From: Planctomycetota bacterium
GTDB taxonomy: Bacteria; Planctomycetota; Phycisphaerae; WQYP01
DNA length: 7,156 nt
Reading direction: 5' to 3'
NCBI GenBank assembly: GCA_021838985.1
Contig: JAKCCC010000089.1
Coordinates: 1 to 7,156, forward strand
Positions 5,901 to 7,156 of this stretch are shown here, piece by piece. Numbering within the stretch: position 1 is the stretch's first letter; every line of letters starts with the position of its first letter. A model generated the notes under the pieces. That model was not told where the DNA came from. It did not search any database and was given only the letters and a program-made list of their open reading frames with translations. The position numbers were made by a program, and so were the translations under genes.

Positions 5901-6667
5901 AGCGGATACAGCAGGCGGGTAAGATCCAACTGCCGGCAGCGCTGATGCAGCGCGGCGAACCGCTGCTCAAACGTCAGCTCCCGGCGCCAGGTGCGCGGGG
6001 GTAGCAAGACGGTGGATTCAACGTCAATGGCTGCTGTCTCCAGGGCGATCCGCTCTTTGGTGCTGATGGTCGGCCACTGGTTGGGGCGGCATTGCACGGT
6101 GCCGCCGCCATCAGCCAGCGCCACCGTCACCATGATGCCGATATACAGCCCCGCCGCCACCGATAGATCAAACGCGTGGGCCACCCAATCCTTCAGCTCC
6201 TGTGGATTGGCTGGCTCGAACACCGGAACCCGCAAATGCTCGAAAAGAAAACGCGAATCGACCGGGACCTGCGTGGATTCACACCACGGATCATCTCCGG
6301 AAACCACCACCGCCCCGCCGCCCGGATGGGGCACGCCCCCCAGATTGCCCAGCGCCAGCGCGTCCGCGGCGACGTGCAACCCCACGGACTTGAACACCAC
6401 CAGACCCTTGACCCCGACCATCTGGGCGCCGTTGAGCATGGCCACGCTGATGGCCTCGTTGTTGGCCATTTTGGCGCAGATCCCTTTTTCATTCAGCAGC
6501 GGACCGATGTCGTGGCAGGCGTCGAAGAATCCCGCCACCGGCGAACCGGGATAACCAGTCAACAACGCCACCCCGCCAGGCGTCTCCAGGGCGCCCTTCA
6601 GCAGCAGTTCCGAACCGCTGAAGATTTCCACGCCGCTTTCAACCTGGAAACGAGGATCTATTTTCAT
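2954..6667 (-). CDS. Fused indolepyruvate-type 2-oxoacid:ferredoxin oxidoreductase, 1237 aa
   Basis: Predicted cytoplasmic enzyme that decarboxylates a 2-oxoacid (classically indolepyruvate and other arylpyruvates) with CoA and thiamine diphosphate (TPP), and passes two electrons to ferredoxin. It works in amino-acid catabolism or, in reverse, synthesis. Modules in order: a pyrimidine-binding domain (about 13-190) with GYPGSP at 38-43, NNEA with Glu71, and DDPWCESTQVPVDSR; domain II (about 268-405) with GFISSG at 271 and VVEERRSF around 325; CPGCPHR at 427-433; the TPP domain with HGDTGCY at 466-472, GDG at 513-515 and EN at 541-542, then MTGHQ. A ferredoxin-like insert has Cys668, 671, 674, 680 and Cys701, 707, 713; position 704 is Asp where a Cys is usual. 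The gamma (IorB-like) domain starts with GVGGMGIG at 757-764 and ends near YRAFNLGR at 942. A basic tail of about 290 residues resembles the DUF6537 tail of long fused family members. Length slightly exceeds the roughly 1150-1190 aa I recall for these. Start at 6667: GGAAG lies 6 bases upstream, and residues before it look non-coding. The exact substrate is not proven. Confidence 0.95.
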   Translation of the reverse strand: MKIDPRFQVESGVEIFSGSELLLKGALETPGGVALLTGYPGSPVAGFFDACHDIGPLLNEKGICAKMANNEAISVAMLNGAQMVGVKGLVVFKSVGLHVAADALALGNLGGVPHPGGGAVVVSGDDPWCESTQVPVDSRFLFEHLRVPVFEPANPQELKDWVAHAFDLSVAAGLYIGIMVTVALADGGGTVQCRPNQWPTISTKERIALETAAIDVESTVLLPPRTWRRELTFEQRFAALHQRCRQLDLTRLLYPLERTWRGGPREKAPLGFISSGMSHTMLVHALQEIGLLGAFPMLKLAFSYPLDTVAVDELASMCERIIVVEERRSFIEKQITEHLVRQRQQRPDHPHARVQLWGKAFPNGRPGIPSTRGLHPSLLIERLIEFLRETPNLSPELANGRLAEELAVIAAASQAKPAVVVRTPAYCPGCPHRDSSSALLEIRRNLLDARYMQRQYGRGPVDLVAHGDTGCYTMMMFEPNKPLMHNYSGMGLGGATGGGVDPFITNKQLVFMGDGTFFHSGQLAIANSINQGQDITYIILENKTTAMTGHQPNPTLQEDLVGQMVLAHDIERIVRAMIPEAAGPLRIRGQDGRNEPQPRVIRINPAERDHYRELLERVILQDGVKVVIADKECGITFNRRKHRAELWEKKDHGFVRQKTYMNVAEEVCEYCLECTQQTGCPALKVVQTDYGPKIQTDFTTCVNDGACARLEACPSFEQVIVTRKHPPRLPDEVVDLGGMPEPPLAKMGEQWRCYLAGVGGMGIGVAGEILVRAAHKEGFHVAFLDKKGLAIRNGGVFSQLLFSRNPIVGSAITPFGKADLLIGVDALEAARAVSPHENLRVASPRYTRAVINTGKTSTILTLLGREDFSPSELAAAIQAQCRPGQFFSFNVGDLCERLLDSKLYANIMMLGVAWQLGFIPVSYKNITWAIRHAVGREFERNYRAFNLGRKIVLRPDLFGVAAAHEVETVEQAIGRKANILQVSSLWGRRNAVRYRRLCRDSLGQMPGLEDAARRDYVIRLFDAIQWGGLPCGRSYAARVVKTYRQDDAVRGFAVTVAVIGNLARVLLIKDEVYVAMMYTSPEKYRRDRRRFNVNRANGDRIKYIHLNRPEFELGGFKWRFHLRGRDWQMRILRHCRWLRRLLPAWHARERAFRDWYLRLVDTCELHEPWLYNLWLDILKTPESVTGFREVRYRKMEAAQRRVHDLQSAIAAGKTDGRFRSPPRTISLVGQVMGTFRE

Positions 6668-6764
6668 GCGTGCTTCCGTGTTGGGTGCATGGGTCGCATG
6701 GGCAACGCTCCCAGCGTCGGAACGGGCGTACACGGTCACCCGTCCCCTGCTTATGGTAGGCTGT

Positions 6765-6770
6765 ATTCTA
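6765..6770 (-). promoter_or_regulatory. Candidate -10 box for the oxidoreductase gene
   Basis: On the minus strand TAGAAT lies about 98 bases before the ATG at 6667, inside GATAGAAT, the same 8-mer found upstream of the gene starting at 2031. The sequence 17 bases further upstream is TGGCAT, a poor -35 match. Leader length would be about 90 bases. The evidence is limited to this match. Confidence 0.3.
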
Positions 6771-6793
6771 TCCCGCGGCCACCGCCAATGCCA

Positions 6794-6822
6794 CCCCCCG
6801 GTGCGCGCAGGCGCATGGGGGG
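6794..6822. repeat. Strong GC hairpin upstream of the oxidoreductase
   Basis: CCCCCC (6794-6799) pairs with GGGGGG (6817-6822). After a one-base bulge, GTGCGC pairs with GCGCAT (one G-T wobble) around the loop GCAG. No T-tract follows on either strand. It lies just upstream of the candidate promoter. It may be a structured element or repeat remnant. Confidence 0.5.
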
Positions 6823-6916
6823 ACGCAGGACAGATCTGGCGCACCAGTGCCGTTTCCAGGGCAGGAGTTTCGCGCCGTCTGGGGTGCGCCGTTGAGCCGG
6901 CCATTGCCCATAGCCC

Positions 6917-7156
6917 GGAGCGTCCGTAGAGCCGACGCTCTCGTCGGCTGGCCCCATGGCCGATGAGGGCATCGGCCCTACACAGGCCTTGCCCGTAAGC
7001 GCCGGGGCAGGAGCGCCCGTAGAGCCGACGCCCCCGTAGAGCCGACGCCCTCGTCGGCTGGCCCCGTGGCCGATGAGGGCATCGGCCCTACACAACCCTT
7101 AACCGTAAGCGCCGGGGCAGGAGCGCCCGTAGAGCCGACGCCCTCGTAGAGCCGAC
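6917..7156. repeat. Tandem array of nested-palindrome, REP-like units
   Basis: Units begin GGAGCG at 6917, 7010 and 7120 (spacings 93 and 110); the third is cut by the window end. Each full unit holds two perfect 8-bp hairpins with 4-base loops. One is AGCCGACG/CGTCGGCT (6930-6949; 7040-7059). The other is GGCCGATG/CATCGGCC (6958-6977; 7068-7087). The two hairpins are themselves imperfect inverted copies, with outer ends GTAGAGCC and GGCCCTAC, so the whole unit is a nested palindrome. A conserved tail CGTAAGCGCCGGGGCAG closes each full unit. The 17-base difference in spacing comes from a duplicated CGTAGAGCCGACGCCCC in the second unit; the third unit appears to share the duplication. The design resembles REP/BIME elements, which are typically dispersed between genes. 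No gene is seen in this stretch. Confidence 0.85.

Noticed and set aside
6668..6904. N-terminal extension of the oxidoreductase to an upstream ATG
   Set aside because: The extra 79 residues are Arg/Pro/His-rich with no family similarity and cross the hairpin and candidate promoter. The ATG at 6667 has a GGAAG site and fits the family N-terminus.
6917..7156. CRISPR array
   Set aside because: The units are large nested palindromes that repeat almost entirely; there are no unique spacers of constant length between short repeats.

Overview
This is a GC-rich bacterial window, and most of it is transcribed on the minus strand. No rRNA, tRNA or CRISPR array was recognised. The best guess at origin is a PVC-type bacterium (Planctomycetes, Verrucomicrobia, Lentisphaerae or a relative). 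That guess rests on a signal-peptide protein that recalls planctomycete secreted hypotheticals, a prepilin-like leader starting GFAMVTAWFLLAI, and dense hairpin repeats between genes. It is an inference, not a proven assignment.

Layout from left to right. Positions 2-109 hold the last 35 codons of an unidentified plus-strand gene. Its stop overlaps, tail to tail, the stop of a minus-strand gene (106-789) for a 227-residue predicted winged-helix DNA-binding protein. That gene is read from a textbook sigma-70 promoter (TTGACA, 16 bp, TATAAT) inside a short AT-rich island. Next comes about 350 bp with no credible gene but several short hairpins and a small tandem repeat. Then a minus-strand gene for a secreted protein is broken by an in-frame TGA (1207-2031).

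After a 321-bp gap there is a tightly packed minus-strand cluster, given here in transcription order. First is a 1237-residue fused 2-oxoacid (indolepyruvate-type) ferredoxin oxidoreductase (6667-2954). Its stop overlaps a GTG that starts a 46-codon frame (2957-2817). That frame's stop in turn overlaps the ATG of a prepilin-like protein (2817-2353). The oxidoreductase would carry out CoA-dependent oxidative decarboxylation of an aryl or other 2-oxoacid and pass electrons to ferredoxin. The prepilin, and a RASDLPVEP segment in the small frame, instead recall type II secretion or type IV pilus genes. The stop/start overlaps argue for co-transcription, but there is no obvious functional link.

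Upstream of the oxidoreductase there is a non-coding leader with a strong hairpin. The window then ends in an array of nested-palindrome, REP-like repeats (6917-7156).

I see no clearly new defence or mobile system. The points most worth a second look are the CxxDxxC iron-sulfur motif, the overlapped oxidoreductase/prepilin cluster, the nonsense-split secreted gene, the REP-like array, and the consensus promoter of the DNA-binding protein.
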